A DNA stretch of 64,000 nucleotides from Loxodes magnus (GCA_946699065.1 CAMPDV010001299.1:1-64000), one strand, 5' to 3'; positions 24,760 to 37,945 are shown, numbered from the stretch's first letter. The notes: generated from the sequence alone by a model not told the origin. Program-made: numbers and translations.

Positions 24760-27560
24760 TATTTTCTGATTTTATTCAAATCACTGTCGATTTTATTATA
24801 ATACTATAATCTTTGAAAAAGATAATTCAAAGGAAATATAAAATAAATAGGTTATAAGATGCAATAGACAGGGAAAAATATTAAGAATCTTTCCTGCAAA
24901 CTTATTTAGAATTCTTTTAGATAGATTAAGATAATCTTGAAGATTAATATGAGTTTATCAAAAGTAACATCTAAGACAATGTTAATTAAACATTAGGATA
25001 GTTTATTCCAGACTCAAATTATAATAAGCTTCCTCGAGATCTTACTAAGAAATAGAGGCTAAAAAGAGCTAACTCAGCATATAAAGAAGCTCACATTAAA
25101 TCTGGAAGAATAAACTAACAAGTACTAATCTTCATGAGATAGCAAAATGACTTTGGAAAAACTTCAAATATAATCTGTGAAAATACTAAAAAAAATAAAG
25201 GAAAAATGAAATTTTTACTTCTAAATAGAGATGCTAAGGAAATATTTTTGCATGCTAAGAAAAGTCTAAATCCAAAAAAACTAAATGAACTTTACTTAAG
25301 AAATCAAAAATAAATTGTTGATTCATGGGAGAATTGTATTTTTAACAAGCATTCCAATCTTATTCAATAATAGATAATTCTTAGTAATTAAAAATATAAA
25401 AAATATTGATAGTATTCAAGAAATTAAAGATTATCCACTCTCATATTTATAAGGATTTAATCATTTTACCCTACAAGAAATATAAGAAATTATAAAAGAA
25501 ATTCCGAATGGAAAAGCAGCTGGTTCAGACGGAATAAAAGGAGAATTTCTGAAATATGGTGGATGATATTTTAATAATTCTTCATTATTTTCTGAATAAT
25601 ATGCTAAGACTTAGAAGAATCTCTAAGGAATTAAATACATCTGTGATAATTCCAATATTTAAAAAAGGAAATAAAGATGATTGGAAAAACTGACTACCTA
25701 TTTCTCTTATTAATACTATTCTAAAACTATATGATAAAGCTTTAACAAAAAGATTATACAATCTGATTTATTAGAGAAATTTGATTCATTCTTCATAAAT
25801 GGGATTTATGAAAAACAGATAAACAACTTAATAAATTTGATCAATGTAACAAATAATTGATAAATATCGGAAAATGCTAAAGGTAAGACTAAATTGATAG
25901 TAACACTGATAGATGTTGAAAAATGTTTGAATCAATAGAAAGAAGACTTTCGTTTGATTAACTTAAGAGAGTTAAACTACCACTTGGAATAATAATAGTC
26001 TTAGAATCGTTTTACAAAAACCTAAACTCTTGATTTATCATAGAGGGAAAGAACTCCAGAACATTATAATACAATAAAGGAGTTATGTAAGGAAGTTCTC
26101 ATGGACCAGTTTTAGCATTATTGTATTATGATATAGTAATTAGTTATTTGGAAAGTAAAAGTGCCTAATTTAAATGACAGAGCTTGCGTGTTAGCTTCGC
26201 TTGTAGAGGATGGGCAGATGATTTGATTCTTCTTTCCAAATCTGCAATGTAGATGTAGGAGTTAATAAATGAAGCAAGTAATATTTTTACATAAACTCAC
26301 TTAAAGATCAGAGTTAGCAAATCTGAATACATCTAAACTGTAAGAAACATTAGAAATAATAAAACTTAAATGTATAATTAGAAAATTAGCCATTTATTTA
26401 AAAAGAACAAGTTATATATTTAGGTGTAATTCTACATCAGAAGAATAATTTTAATCTCCATTGTAGAGAAGTCGCGTTTAAGTATTTAGCTGCAATTAAA
26501 AATTATATTTTTTAACTAAAGAGATATAAGAATGTGTCGCCTTGACATTTAATAAATTTCTGTCAACTTTTTAAACTACATAAAGCAGAATATGGAGGAG
26601 AACTAGTACCATGGTGTATTCAAAAAGGAATAACTGGAATTTTAAATAGAATTGAGACAAGCATGAGAATGATTTCAAGAAAAGCATTTTAAGAAGCAAT
26701 TTCAACTTTTAACGAATCATGTTATATAGATTTAAACTGGCTACCTTTAAAACATATTATGACATTAAAATTTTTTTTAATTCTATTATAAAATCAAAAA
26801 AAGCATTGATTTTCCAAGATCGACAAAAGGCTCTCTTTTCATTACCAACTGGAAAAAAGAATTTCAATTCTATGATCAAGTTTTACAATTATCAGACCTT
26901 TATTGTTTCAGTCTGTAGAATTCCAAGATTAGTCCAAATTAAAAAACCTTTATTAAATATATAAGAGACAATATACAACAATATTTCTATAAAATAGCTA
27001 TTCAAAAGTTTAAGAGAATGAAAAAAATTAAAATATATACTGAGTAGTTTAGTAATACTAACCAATTTCCAGTAATTACTTACACTAAGTTAATTTAATA
27101 ATTTAGATAAGAAATTATCAGTATATATAAACTTAGAATCCAATACTGCAACTTTCGAGAAGTTCTTAAAGATAGTCACTATCCTATTGATAATCTCTAC
27201 TGTACGTGTGGAGAGTATGATACATTCGAGCTCATTTTTAGATGTATATACTATTCTAATATAAGAGATTGACTATCGTAAAAGATTTAAAATTATGACT
27301 TAAGACGCTTTATGATATATGATTAAGGACTTATAAACTCCTTTCCGAAGTCTTATTTGGGATATTAAGAATTATTAATAAAAATATTTCACAAGAAACT
27401 TATGTCAAGAAAATTAGAATTATTAGAAATGGAAAAAGCAAAAAAGGAAGAAATAAAAGATGAGACTATAACAAAAGTAATTAAAAACTGATGAGATAAA
27501 GATTATAATTTAAAAAGCATAAAAACATTTACTAATGTCTATAATTAAATAAAGTAATTC
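24760..27560 (+). CDS. reverse transcriptase and C-terminal domain of the second LINE
   Basis: RT motifs in order: EIPNGKAAGSDGIKGEFLK, VIIPIFKKGNKDDW then LPISLINTILKL, IVTLIDVEK-like palm Asp region, GVMQGSSHGPVLALL and GWADDLILLS with the catalytic Asp pair (Trp replaces the usual Tyr before ADD). The C-terminal YCTCGEYDTFELIFRC resembles the zinc motif of LINE ORF2 but with Leu where a His is expected. Several frame breaks are present. Confidence 0.75.
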
Positions 27561-28558
27561 TTGCAGTTATAGATATCATAAAACTCTTTTAGTTTAAAAC
27601 TTAAATTTAATATAAATTTTATAAATGCTAAACTAATATTTAATTAATTAAAACTATAAAATTGAAAAATAATAAATTTTAAAAGTTATCAATAAAAAGT
27701 AAAATATTCTAGCATAAATATAAAATAAAAAATATTTCTATTAAAGTAGAATAACATCTTATATGCATTGTAGAAATCTCTAAAACTAAATATCTTATTA
27801 AAAGGAACTAAATAAACACTAAGAATTTATAAACCAATGTTTACAGAGATGCAAATAGGAGGTGCTATATAAATTTGTAAATTGAGTTTTATAAGTAAAA
27901 ATCTTATAAAATGAAATTGACATAAGATGACAAATTTTTAATTTTTACATCTGAGTGCATTTTTCATTGAAGGAAAAGCATTAAGAAAACTTCACAATCA
28001 TTATATTTATATATATTTTAAAATTTATAATAAATAAAAGCTCAATTTAATTAAATAAAGGCATTCATTCGAAGGTATAAGAAAATTAATAAATAAAAGC
28101 AACAACAAATTTTTAATTTGATAAGAAAAATGAATAAATGAAAAAATATCCATCATATTAGTTCTTAAAAAATATATTGATGTTCATTTTTAAACTAAAA
28201 TTAATTTATTATTAAAAAATTAAAATATTATAATATGATTAAAATTAAAAAATTATTTTTATATATGTAAAACAAGTTATTTAAGACTTATAGATTTATT
28301 ATTAAATTTTATCTTATTCAATTAGCTTATATATTTTTATTATTTTAACTTAATCTTTTCCACTTCTTTTTTCTATATTTCTAAGATTAAAAAATTATAA
28401 TTATAATTTTCTTTTTTATTTTAATTAATTAATGTAGGGACAGCTTAAATACAATAATCATTAAGTTTTACATATCAAGATATAACTTTTAAACTTATGT
28501 TTATCCATTTGATTCTTATAAATTAAGATGTTTTTTTATTTCTTTAATGTATATATTC

Positions 28559-29901
28559 TCACAGTATCTCTTCATCTTCACTTTCAATTTCACTATCTTT
28601 AGAATCTTCATCTACTACAGCATCTTCATATTTCTAATATTCTGATATTAAATCTTTTATATTTAATTCTGCTTAAGTAAACTCGTTTTCATCCATATCT
28701 TCCTCAATATATCATTTAATAAAAGATTTTCTATTAAATATAGTTGAAAATTGCTAACCTATTCGTATACAATTCTCTTTGATTGCAGTATTATTTCCTA
28801 TTAACGTAGCTGATGCTTTTATTTATCTTATTGGAATGTTGCATATAGATTATTTTAAGCTATTAGGAGTTCACTCTATAAAATAAGATGAACCTCTATT
28901 TTAAACATTCAACAACTGCTCATCTATTTCTTTTGCTGAGACTCTTCCTCTATAAAAGGCGGCTGCTGTTAAATATCGACCATGTCTTGGATCGGCTGCG
29001 CACATTACGTTTCTCACATTGAAAATTTATTAAGTTAACTCTTGTATGTAAACTATTTACATTAACTACTTACACGTGAATTTAAAGGGGAAAGACTGAT
29101 AGTTAAAAAATGGATTTTAGAAAAAGGAACTAAATTACAAGCAAGCTTTCTTAAATCATTATTTATACACTCTGGAAATCTTAAACTAGTTGTTATTCCA
29201 CTCAATGCATTTACTATTAGATGATTTAAATCTCCATACGTTGGATTTGTTAATTTTAAAATTCTAAAGCATTAATTATATAAAGCTTCATTATCTATTA
29301 CCATAGCTATATCTGAATTCTCTATTAATTAATTAATACCTAAAATAGTATTATAAGGTTCTAATTCTATATCAGATACTTTTGGAGAAGGAAACACTGA
29401 GAAAGTTTAAATTATCTTATCTGGAAATTATTCTTTTAATCTAGATATTATAAGACTTCCCAATCCAGATCCTGTTCCTCCTCCTAAAGAATGAGACATT
29501 TGAAATCCTTATAAACTATCACAAATTTCAGTTTCTTTTCTTACAACATCTAAAACTTAGTTTATTAAATCAGCTCCTTCAGAATAAAAACCTTTCGCTC
29601 AGTTATTGCTCGTACTAATTTAGCCAAAAATAAAATTTTCAGTTTTAAATAATTATCCGAAAGTACTGGCTTTAATAGAATCTAATGCACCAGAATCTAA
29701 ATCAATAAGAATAGATCTAGGAACAAATCTTCCACCTTTAGTTTCATCAAAATAAGCATTAATTTTTTCAAGCTATAAATCTATATCTCCTTTATAATTC
29801 CCATTAGCATCAATTCCATGTTCATTTGAAATTTATTCCCAGAACTTATTTCCAATTTAATTCCCACATTAACCTACTTAAATTTGCACAATTTCCTTCA
29901 T
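28559..29901 (-). pseudogene. beta-tubulin paralogue 2 (one frame break)
   Basis: Begins MKEIVQIQVGQCGNQIG and keeps [43 protein letters not shown] and an acidic tail (DSEIESEDEEIL) before TGA. TGA encodes Trp in SNNWAKG. The span is 1,343 bp. A one-base loss near 29.03-29.06 kb scrambles the segment after LNSR, which in the sister copy reads VPELTKQMFDARNV. The sister copy at 56.0 kb is intact there but broken elsewhere. Confidence 0.85.
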
Positions 29902-31844
29902 CTTTTTATTAATTTAATTCAATTTTTTTCTTTTAAAATAGTTATAATAAATTCTGTTTAAAAATAATATAAAAGTTATATTTAATTTATAAGTTTATTA
30001 ATATAATATGCTCTTAACCTTTTTATAAACTAGAAAAATCTTAACAATTAAGAATTATTTATTCTTAAATGCTAATTAATATAAATAATATTAGTAGCAA
30101 TCCTTAAATTTATTTGCTATAGTCAGATTAATTTTATCTAAAACAAAAATTTATAAAAATTGATATCATTTAGAAGAGGTTTGTAGATACTTTCCCTCAT
30201 TTATTTTATAAAAATAAAAGGGAAATCTATTCTCCAATTTATTTATTACATTTCTAGAATATTTCTTATTTAAATCTTTAATTTAAGTAAAATAAGAAAA
30301 GATAGGAGTTTATAAAGAGTAGAATAAAACAATAATAGAATGAGAATAATTATAAATATATTTATAAAAGTCTTATATAGTATATTTATAGTTTCTATTA
30401 TGACTCATTTAAATAAATAAAAATATTAAAAATAAAACTAAATGTTAAATTATTTTTTTAATTTAAAAGTCATTTAATTATATTTTCTATATTTATATAT
30501 ATTAATTAAAAGTAAATATTTAGTTCTTTATACTTTGATAAAGAGATAGTAAATAATTAAAATACCAATTTCATCAAAAGAAATAAACATAATTTTCAGC
30601 CCACAGGAAGAATTATTTCTTTAAGCTTGAATACTTAGAAATTTTTAAAATGGTTATGTATAATTTAACTTTTATCTTTTTAATTTTAATATTTACAGCT
30701 TTATAAACTTTAAGCATTAAAATAAATTAAAATAGTTATTTGATAAGTAATCGATTATCTTATAAATACAAATATTATTTTTTTAATTGAAAATGCATAA
30801 ATTTATTTATTTTATTTTCTCAATTAACTAAAAATGATGTAGTAATTTTTATAATATTTTGCTTATCATTAAGCTTTAATTAATTTATACCTATTTAAAA
30901 TTATATTCCTTTTATAATATATTTAACTATTATTTCATCTTTTTGAAAAATTATTTATTTTATATAGTTTTTTAACTATAAGCATTTGATAGAATAAATT
31001 GAAAACTAATTTGAACATTAGGTTTTAGATTATATTTTAAAATAGATTATAGTGTTAGCAGCTAATTAGAAATTTGAGAATTAAATTTATTTTCTAAAAT
31101 TGTTACTTCCATCAGTTTATATGTTTGGTAAAACATCTAGATAATATACCATAAACTGATTCTCTTATATAAATTAAGGTTAACTAATATTAAACTCTAT
31201 AATATCAATATTATTAACTTTTTGGTTTTTTCTATCTTGTTGACTAAAATAAATAACTTATATAAACTACTTTGCCTTATTACAAATTTATATTAAGGCT
31301 TATTATCTTTATTTAAGTCTTTTCTAAACATTCCTAGATTTGAGAATCATATTTAATAATAAAATACCATAAGTTTAAATTTAATTTAGATTTATTTAAT
31401 CTATTAGTAAGAATTTATTCTTTAAATATATTAGAACCTAAATTTTAAAGAATGATTTAGCAATTATTTTTTATATTTTCACTTAAGCAAAACAGTATTA
31501 GTAAAAATCTTAGAAATATATTAACATTCAAGTAGAATCTACCTTTCTAGATAAATTTTAAGAAAAAGAAATAGAATAAAATTATTTAATAATTATGATT
31601 CATTTACATTAAGAAATAAGTTTAAAACATATAAAAAGTATAAAGCAATGGGATTAATCTTAAATAAGCCAAAGCAATATTTTCTTAATTAGCTTAGAAA
31701 GATTATTTATTTAAAATTACTAAAATTAGATATAGAGCAAAATATTTCTTCAATGAAAAGTCTAAAAAATATATATTTTATAATAATAGCTTTTTATAGA
31801 AAAAGTGATACAAAAAGAATAATAAAAACTAATTTTTTAATAAA

Positions 31845-32100
31845 TTAAATTAGTGTGGTACCACCATTGTTTAGTTCACCACGAAAAATTAAAGAAACCA
31901 AATTTAATTATTAAAAATAGACAAGAAATGTTTCTAGCTTCATTTATTCTCTTTGATTCTTATCTTCTTCTCTCCGTTTTTATAATCAAAGGTGATTGCC
32001 TTCACTCTTCAAATTCTTGTAATTCTTCTATAGGCTGGAGTTAGAATGGATTAGAGAACATTTCACTATTTGTGTCAAATGACCAATTATATGCTAAATT
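31845..32100 (-). CDS. small conserved Trp-rich ORF, copy 1
   Basis: On the minus strand: NWSFDTNSEMFSNPFQLQ, then IEELQEFEEWRQSPLIIK, TERRRQESKRINEARN and a final FSWWTKQWWYH. The sister at 59.15 kb keeps the frame over its whole length with only substitutions, many conservative, while flanking DNA has indels. That supports real coding. Several Trp are TGA. No family is recognised; the basic RRRQESKR segment could bind nucleic acid. The start codon is not clear, and the upstream side is cut by the 2.5 kb insertion. Confidence 0.5.
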
Positions 32101-32129
32101 TTTATAAATAATAGTTATTAGTAATCTCA

Positions 32130-32392
32130 GTCATGTCTTTGTTGTTTTCTAAATTCCTGATCAGAATAGCGACATGTAAAATCAGGATAACTCTGAGAAC
32201 TAGATTCGGTTCCCTCTAGTCGATCTCTCGTACCGATAAAGAGAACCGTCAAATAATTAAGGCTTATCACACAATGGACCCGTCCTTACTTGTTTGTGGT
32301 GGCATCTTTTTAAGAGTACTAGCAAGGCAGACATGACCGTACCGGATTACCTACTCGGTCAACTAGAAACCAGAATCCATTTTAAAAATAAA
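32130..32392. other. GC-rich island, structured RNA or SINE-like
   Basis: A block near 45% GC (CTAGATTCGGTTCCCTCTAG pairs with itself; CGGTTCCC...GAGAACCG is another stem) within the 2.5 kb absent from the sister duplication. It is flanked by the duplication break on the left. It is single-copy in this window and unidentified. Confidence 0.4.
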
Positions 32393-32629
32393 TATAATAA
32401 TTAATTTAATTTAATGATTAACTGTATATAAAGTTAGATGATATTGCAAATAAAGTAAGAATAAAATTCTAATTACCCTTGAATATTGATTTTATAAATA
32501 TAAGCTATCTATCAAATAATTGATTTAAATTAAATTAAAAATAGTAAATTAAATATAATTAAATTTTAAACTTGCATCTATAATAAAAAGATGTTAATAT
32601 TACATTTATTGGTATCATCTTCTTCGAAA

Positions 32630-32872
32630 CTGTTGAAATCGAAGAAAATTAAATGAAATAGAGCAACATAGAACTTGACACCAAATAAATCAACTTTGGA
32701 TAACAGAAAATGGTATCTACAGGTAAAAGCTTCCAGTGCACTATATTGAAAATAAAAAATGGTAACCTCATACTAATAAGAAAGTTAGTGGAATACAACC
32801 ACGTAAAAAACTTGTTTGCAGGTACCTGGTTGAAAATCCAGGGATAGCAAAGCTTTAAATATTTTAGTAAAA
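32630..32872 (+). mobile_element. 5'-truncated copy of the short ORF1 element's 3' end
   Basis: GGTATCTACAGGTAAAAGC, the TAATAAGAAAGTTAGTGGAATAC-like middle, CCACGT and ACCTGGTTGAAAATCCAGG follow the same order and spacing as 3.05-3.19 kb. An AT-repeat tail follows. Only the 3' part is present, the usual outcome of incomplete reverse transcription. Confidence 0.5.
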
Positions 32873-34171
32873 TATATATATATAAATTTTAAATTTATTA
32901 TGAAATATATTAGTTTGAATTTTTTAAATAAGTTATCTGGAAGTTTGAAATTAACTAAATATTAAATTTTCTTTAGCTTAAAAAGATAAAGCTACTTTTT
33001 CTTTTATTTATATCTATTTTTCAAGATAAAATTTAAACATTTATTTCTATGAGAATAAAATAAAATAAATATTATAAAAATGAACAAAAGTTAATTTAAA
33101 TTTGAATAAAAGTAAAATACTTTAAAAGGTTATGTAATAGAAAAAATAAAGATCTTAGTAATAAAAGTTAGGAAAAATAAAAGAGATATAGTTATAAATT
33201 ATAAGTTAGTAATTATTATAGGTAGAAAATAAACCAAAATAATTAATTAACAAATATTTAAATTAGAATATATCTTTTATTGTTAATTATGTAATTTATA
33301 TTAGTTTAATAACTTTTAAATTATTCTGCTATTTTCTTTTCTTCTTTTGAAATTAAAGCTAAAATTAATTGTTTCGAAATAAGATTAAAGAAATAAATTA
33401 AGCCTGGTGAACAATGCTTTAATATTTACATTTAATAATTAATTATAGAAGATTAATTAGATTAAATTAAAATCTAAATATTAGAATAAATATTTCTACT
33501 TAAAAATATTTTAGCTGCAGTGAATGTGGATTTGCATAGATAAAAGGAAATTTTAATAACCAAGAATAGGCATTTTATGAATTGTAAGAGTTTTAAGCAA
33601 TTGAGTATTATTTTAAGAAGCATATAAGATTTAAATAATTAAATCTTATTTAAATAATTTTTTAATTGATTTAATAAAATTTCATAAATATTTGCATATG
33701 AATATGCTATATTACAATGATCATATTTTTTGGAAATGCATTATTGTAATAAAGGGAAATATTAATAAACCAATTCTTAACTTTTGTATTAATGACAATC
33801 AAGATTAAAATTAATTAAATTAATTGCCTTTTTATAGTTAAAATACTTAAAAATTTGCATTATTTTGTGATATTAATGACAATATTTACAATAGTCTGTT
33901 TATTCTTCATTCAAAGTAAATTCTTGAACAAAAGTAAGGATTTATAATTAATATTATTTAGTCTACATCACTATGAGATTTTAGCTTTATAATATTTAAA
34001 AAGTTTAAATTACGTTAAAATTTTCATAAAAAATGCTGAAGTTAATTAAGATTATCACTTAAATGTATCTGATGCTATTAATTAATAAAAAATAATAAGA
34101 AGAGAACACAATATTTGGAAAATTCATCCTTTTTGTAAAGTTATACTTTTTATCGTATATTCGTATTTAAA

Positions 34172-34620
34172 ATGGATGTTGGGCTCTAGTAAACAGTTCA
34201 GGTAATCCGGTGTATTGCAGACTGCATCAAAAGGCTTCTTGTAGTAGATGACACCACGGATGAGTAAGGATGTGTAATTTGCGTGATAAACTTATTACTT
34301 ATTTAAGAATTCTTCCTATCGGTTCAAGAATCTGACCAGAAAGCAATGAAATCCATATATCAGAATTATCCTACCTTTACATGTCGTTAATCTGGTCTGG
34401 AATTAGAAAACATCTAAAGGCAGGACTGAGATAGGAAATAATTTTTACTTAAAAGAATATGATTCGACTGTGGCATTTGACAAAAATATCAGCCTATCCT
34501 CTAAATCCAGCATTCGGACTGAATCATCAGAAATTAGTGAAAAAAGATAATCAATTTTGATTTGAAAAACGAAGAAAAGAAGAAAATATGAAAAAGAAAC
34601 CAGATGAAGCTAGAACATTA
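34172..34620 (+). CDS. possible ORF in a GC-richer island
   Basis: From ATG 34172 the frame reads MDVGLQQTVQVIRCIADCIK, then RLLVVDDTTDEQGCVICV and EFFLSVQESDQKAMKS, with no TGA for about 85 codons. It then has several TGA in the next 65, a density close to chance. The first half may be coding or the island may be a non-coding element; the minus strand is also open. It lies in the region missing from the sister duplication. Confidence 0.3.
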
Positions 34621-34789
34621 CTAAACTTTTATTAAAAATAAAATTTTGCTTCTTTTATTAATTGTGATTAACTTACTAAAAATGAATCCAAATTTATTTA
34701 TATAATATTTTTATAAAGTGAAAAATATATAAAATACCAAATAATTTTTATTGGTTTATAATAATCTTATATTAAAAAAAACTCCGTTC

Positions 34790-35890
34790 AAAAAATTTCC
34801 TATTGTATAAAATTCTGAGCATAAAAGCTGTTTTCTGAAATTTAAATGAATTTAAAATTTTTTTAATTTTTCATATATATAAAAAATTTTAAGTTTATAG
34901 GTCCTTCCAAAAAAGCTTCATTTAGTATAAACGCCGAGTAAAAAAAAACACTTTTAAAATTTTCATGCTTTAATAAAACACTGCTCTTCCTCTCTAATAT
35001 CTCTTGGTTCTTTAATTTTAAATACTTCTTACTACTTCTCTTTTTATCTTTACTCACTATTTTCTTCTTAATATTTTAAGACTCTTAAAGCTCAACTAAA
35101 ATATTTTCTAAATTATTAATTCTTTGAAATTTACGCTTCATTTTCTTTTTTTACTTTTTTGCATTTTATCCTTCTTTACTCTCTCCTACTTGAAATTCCT
35201 TTTTGCTCCTCCTATTATTGTCAATAATTATCTCTCTTATCTTACTTTTTATCTTTTTATCTTTTTATCTTTTTATCTTTTTATCTTTTTATCTTTTTAT
35301 CTTTTTATCTTTTTATCTTTTTATCTTTTTATCTTTTTATCTTTTTATCTTTTTATCTTTTTATCTTTTTATCTTTTTATCTTTTTATCTTTTTATCTTT
35401 TTATCTTTTTATCTTTTTATCTTTTTATCTTTTTATCTTTTTATCTTTTTATCTTTTTATCTTTTTATCTTTTTATCTTTTTATCTTTTTATCTTTTTAT
35501 CTTTTTATCTTTTTATCTTTTTATCTTTTTATCTTTTTATCTTTTTATCTTTTTATCTTTTTATCTTTTTATCTTTTTATCTTTTTATCTTCTCTTTATT
35601 ATTTTTAATCTTTGTATTATCTCTACCTTCAATTCCTTTTTTTTCTTAAATTTTTACTTTATCCATTTTTCATCATGTCCTTTCCTAACATACTCTTTAA
35701 AATCTTCAACTCAAGCCGAATAAGCATCCATTTTTATAATTTCTTTCTTATATATTATCTATTTCAACTTTTTCATTAATAAAATTAAATTGTTTAATTT
35801 CCATATAAGTTTCTACTTTATTAAGTTCTATTCGAACTTTTATTTTTTTAATTTTTCTAACTTTTTAATAATTTTGTACTCTAAATTATA
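34790..35890 (-). pseudogene. Lys-rich host gene, copy 1, expanded by an octamer array and truncated
   Basis: On the minus strand, the C-terminal end of the upstream part reads IIKMDAYSA, then TGA as Trp, then VEDFKEYVRKGHDEKWIKQ and KKKKELKVEIIQRLK. It enters the octanucleotide array, which encodes repeated IKRQKDKK because the array has no TGA in any frame. Downstream are Lys/Glu-rich segments and LLKHENFKSVFFYSAF with EGPINLKFF, also present in the sister. The 5' part of the gene is lost at the duplication edge (35.89 kb). Which of two overlapping frames is used after the array is unclear. Confidence 0.45.
35245..35589. repeat. (CTTTTTAT)n octanucleotide array, about 43 units
   Basis: An essentially perfect 8-bp tandem repeat of about 344 bp. 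The sister locus (60.03-60.06 kb) has only one or two such units, so the array expanded after the duplication. On the minus strand (ATAAAAAG)n it stays open in all frames in this code. Confidence 0.95.
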
Positions 35891-35899
35891 AATAAATTC

Positions 35900-36000
35900 T
35901 AAGACTGTGTATGACTTCAGAAAATAATTTTTTTTACTTTAAAAATCTTTATTAAAGAGCTGCGCGCCATTGAGGTGCTACGCGATCTCTAAAATTATTT
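35900..36000 (+). mobile_element. isolated LINE-type 3' end
   Basis: AGAGCTGCGCGCC and GGTGCTACGCG form the same hairpin as at 8683, followed by ATTTATTTAT. Only about 100 bp of 5' sequence separates it from the duplication edge, so it is a severely 5'-truncated insertion at a rearrangement boundary. Confidence 0.6.
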
Positions 36001-37153
36001 ATTTATCATTGCAATTTATTTAAATAAAATGATTTTTTTCTCATTTTAACTTATGAGCAATTACTTGTTTCTCTTCTTTTAGTAATTAACAAATTCTCTT
36101 AAATTGAGTAAAAATATAAAATACATTTAAAAGATGTTTAAGGAAGATATTTTATCTAAGATGCTAAAAAATTAAATAAAAATCCACTATTTAAATAGAA
36201 TTTTAGAGAGCAAGTAAAAGAACATATTATAGGAAGTTTACTCCTATTATAAGCCATTCTAATATATTTAATAAATGCATTTAATTACTATTTAATAAAT
36301 AAGAGCCACTTTAATAATTTAAATGATTTCTACATTTAACAGAGTAATAATATGAAATTAGAGATTTAAGAAGTACATTTTATTGTTTAGTTTACTCTAA
36401 ACTAAACAATATTAGATTTAGGAATTATTAATTTTGATGGTACTTAGCCTTAGATTAATGATATAACTTACTTAATAAGAAATGAATGACTAGATTTAAA
36501 CATAAGAGATTGGTTGAAAATAAATGAATATGCCTATAATATTAAGGTTGAGAATATCTGGCTTATAAGGTTGTAATAATGATTTATATTTTGATAGTTT
36601 AAATAATTTGATAAGTGTAAATAGATTAGATGAGTCTTATGTAAAATTGAATTAATGAGGTATATATTTGAATATTTTGGTGTTTGAATATATTAGTTAA
36701 ATTAAATTTAAAGAATTTGAATATAGAATAATTAGGATAATAGTTAGATTTAACTTATTATTTAACTTATAAATTAATTATTTACTATATAGGAAAATAT
36801 TAATATTAGAGCTAACTATTTAACAGTTTATATTGTATTATAATAATAGCTTTAATTAGTACTCTTTTTTATAATATAAACTTAAGTTTATTTACATTTC
36901 CTTAAATATATTAAAAATATATTACACTAATATTCTCTTAAGACTGTATAAAAGGAAAATAGTTTAATTAAATCAACCATTTAATATCATTATTCATTAA
37001 TATACACTAACAAACTAACTAAATATCATTAATCCATATTCATCTTATGCAAACTAGTTACATCTACTTTATTAAGAAAACCTTTTATAGAAGATCAAAT
37101 CTCAAAATTATAGGGATAACATTTATTTAATCATATTCATTTAACCTGCCAAA

Positions 37154-37945
37154 ATGCACAATAACAAACCATCAAAAAACTTTATAACAAACACTAGTAG
37201 ATAACTTAGACTACGAGATAAGTTAGACAACAAGACAAAAACCAGAAATCGCTGGAATCTTCCTAATGTTTCAAGGAAAGCGAATATAAACATATTGGAA
37301 AAGAACTTCAAAGAAAAATGAATCTACATCTGAATAATACGAAAAATGAGGAAAACTCTCAGCAAGTAGGATGAAGCAATTACATTCTTTCAGACAAAAT
37401 AAGAGAATTGATGACTAATTCTAAATAATACGGAAATAACTTATTCAAAACAGAGTCTTAAAATAAGAACAACTATGGTGTTAATCCAAAGACAATTAAG
37501 ATTAAGAAGTTCTAATGATCACTGAAGAAACTAAGACTGATATATTGTCTAATAAAATGAGAAATTAAATAGAAATTTAAAGAACTGTGATAGTCAGAAA
37601 AATGGAAAAATTTGATAGCTTAATTATTCGAAATAGAAAAGAAATATAGGATAAAGAGGTGTTGATATTACAATTCTTCACAATATCTAATAAAATACTG
37701 CATTTATTACAAAGACTAAAAACCAAGAAGATTAAAGTACCTGAAGAGATCTAACAAGATTTTTTATAAAATAACAATGGAATTCACAAAAAAAGATTAG
37801 ATACAGAGTATACCTAAGTGAGATAGAGAGAGAATGGTAACCATCTACATAAAAAATTGGTTAAGGATCTTAGCCTCGATAAAAAATGGATAACTGGAGA
37901 AGGTTTTAATTCCAGGAAAAACAAAAATTTATTAAACTTTTAGTT
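37154..37945 (+). mobile_element. decayed short ORF1 element
   Basis: An ORF starting MHNNKPSKNFITNTSRQ decays through many TGA. Near 37.65 kb a remnant knuckle reads CWYYNSSQYLIKYC. It has exact C-x2-C-x4-H-x4-C spacing, but Tyr stands at the second Cys and at the His, each one transition away. The 3' end (37.80-37.94 kb) ends AACTGGAGAAGGTTTTAATTCC-like, matching the tail layout of the 2.4 kb element. Older than the intact copies. Confidence 0.5.

Larger units (their letters stand above)
22430..27590 (+). mobile_element. second LINE: APE/RT non-LTR retrotransposon, interrupted
   Basis: A different family from the 3.24 kb LINE. It has an APE endonuclease at about 23.6-24.2 kb, an RT at about 24.8-26.4 kb and a C-terminal Cys motif (CTCGEYDTFELIFRC, about 27.2 kb). 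A SINE is inserted into it at 24.23-24.76 kb. The upstream 22.4-23.6 kb holds open frames that may be ORF1; that part is weak. It ends close to the left edge of the segmental duplication at 27.6 kb. Confidence 0.75.
27610..35890. repeat. segmental duplication, copy 1
   Basis: Collinear with 55062-61320 in the same orientation, at roughly 90-95% identity by eye. Order in both: AT-rich flank, beta-tubulin, AT-rich flank, small Trp-rich ORF, Lys-rich gene. Copy 1 has about 2.5 kb extra (32.12-34.65 kb) and an octanucleotide array (35.25-35.59 kb) that copy 2 lacks. The left edge meets the second LINE and the right edge meets a retroelement 3' tail at 35.94 kb. Confidence 0.85.

Noticed and set aside
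35124-35723. Plus-strand open frames encoding LFIFLSFY repeats in the octamer array
   Set aside because: This is the translation of a simple tandem repeat on the non-coding strand; the neighbouring conserved gene reads on the minus strand.
36353-36600. Plus-strand ORF starting MKLEIQEVHFIVQFTL
   Set aside because: About 84 codons, no domain, and alternative frames look equally protein-like.
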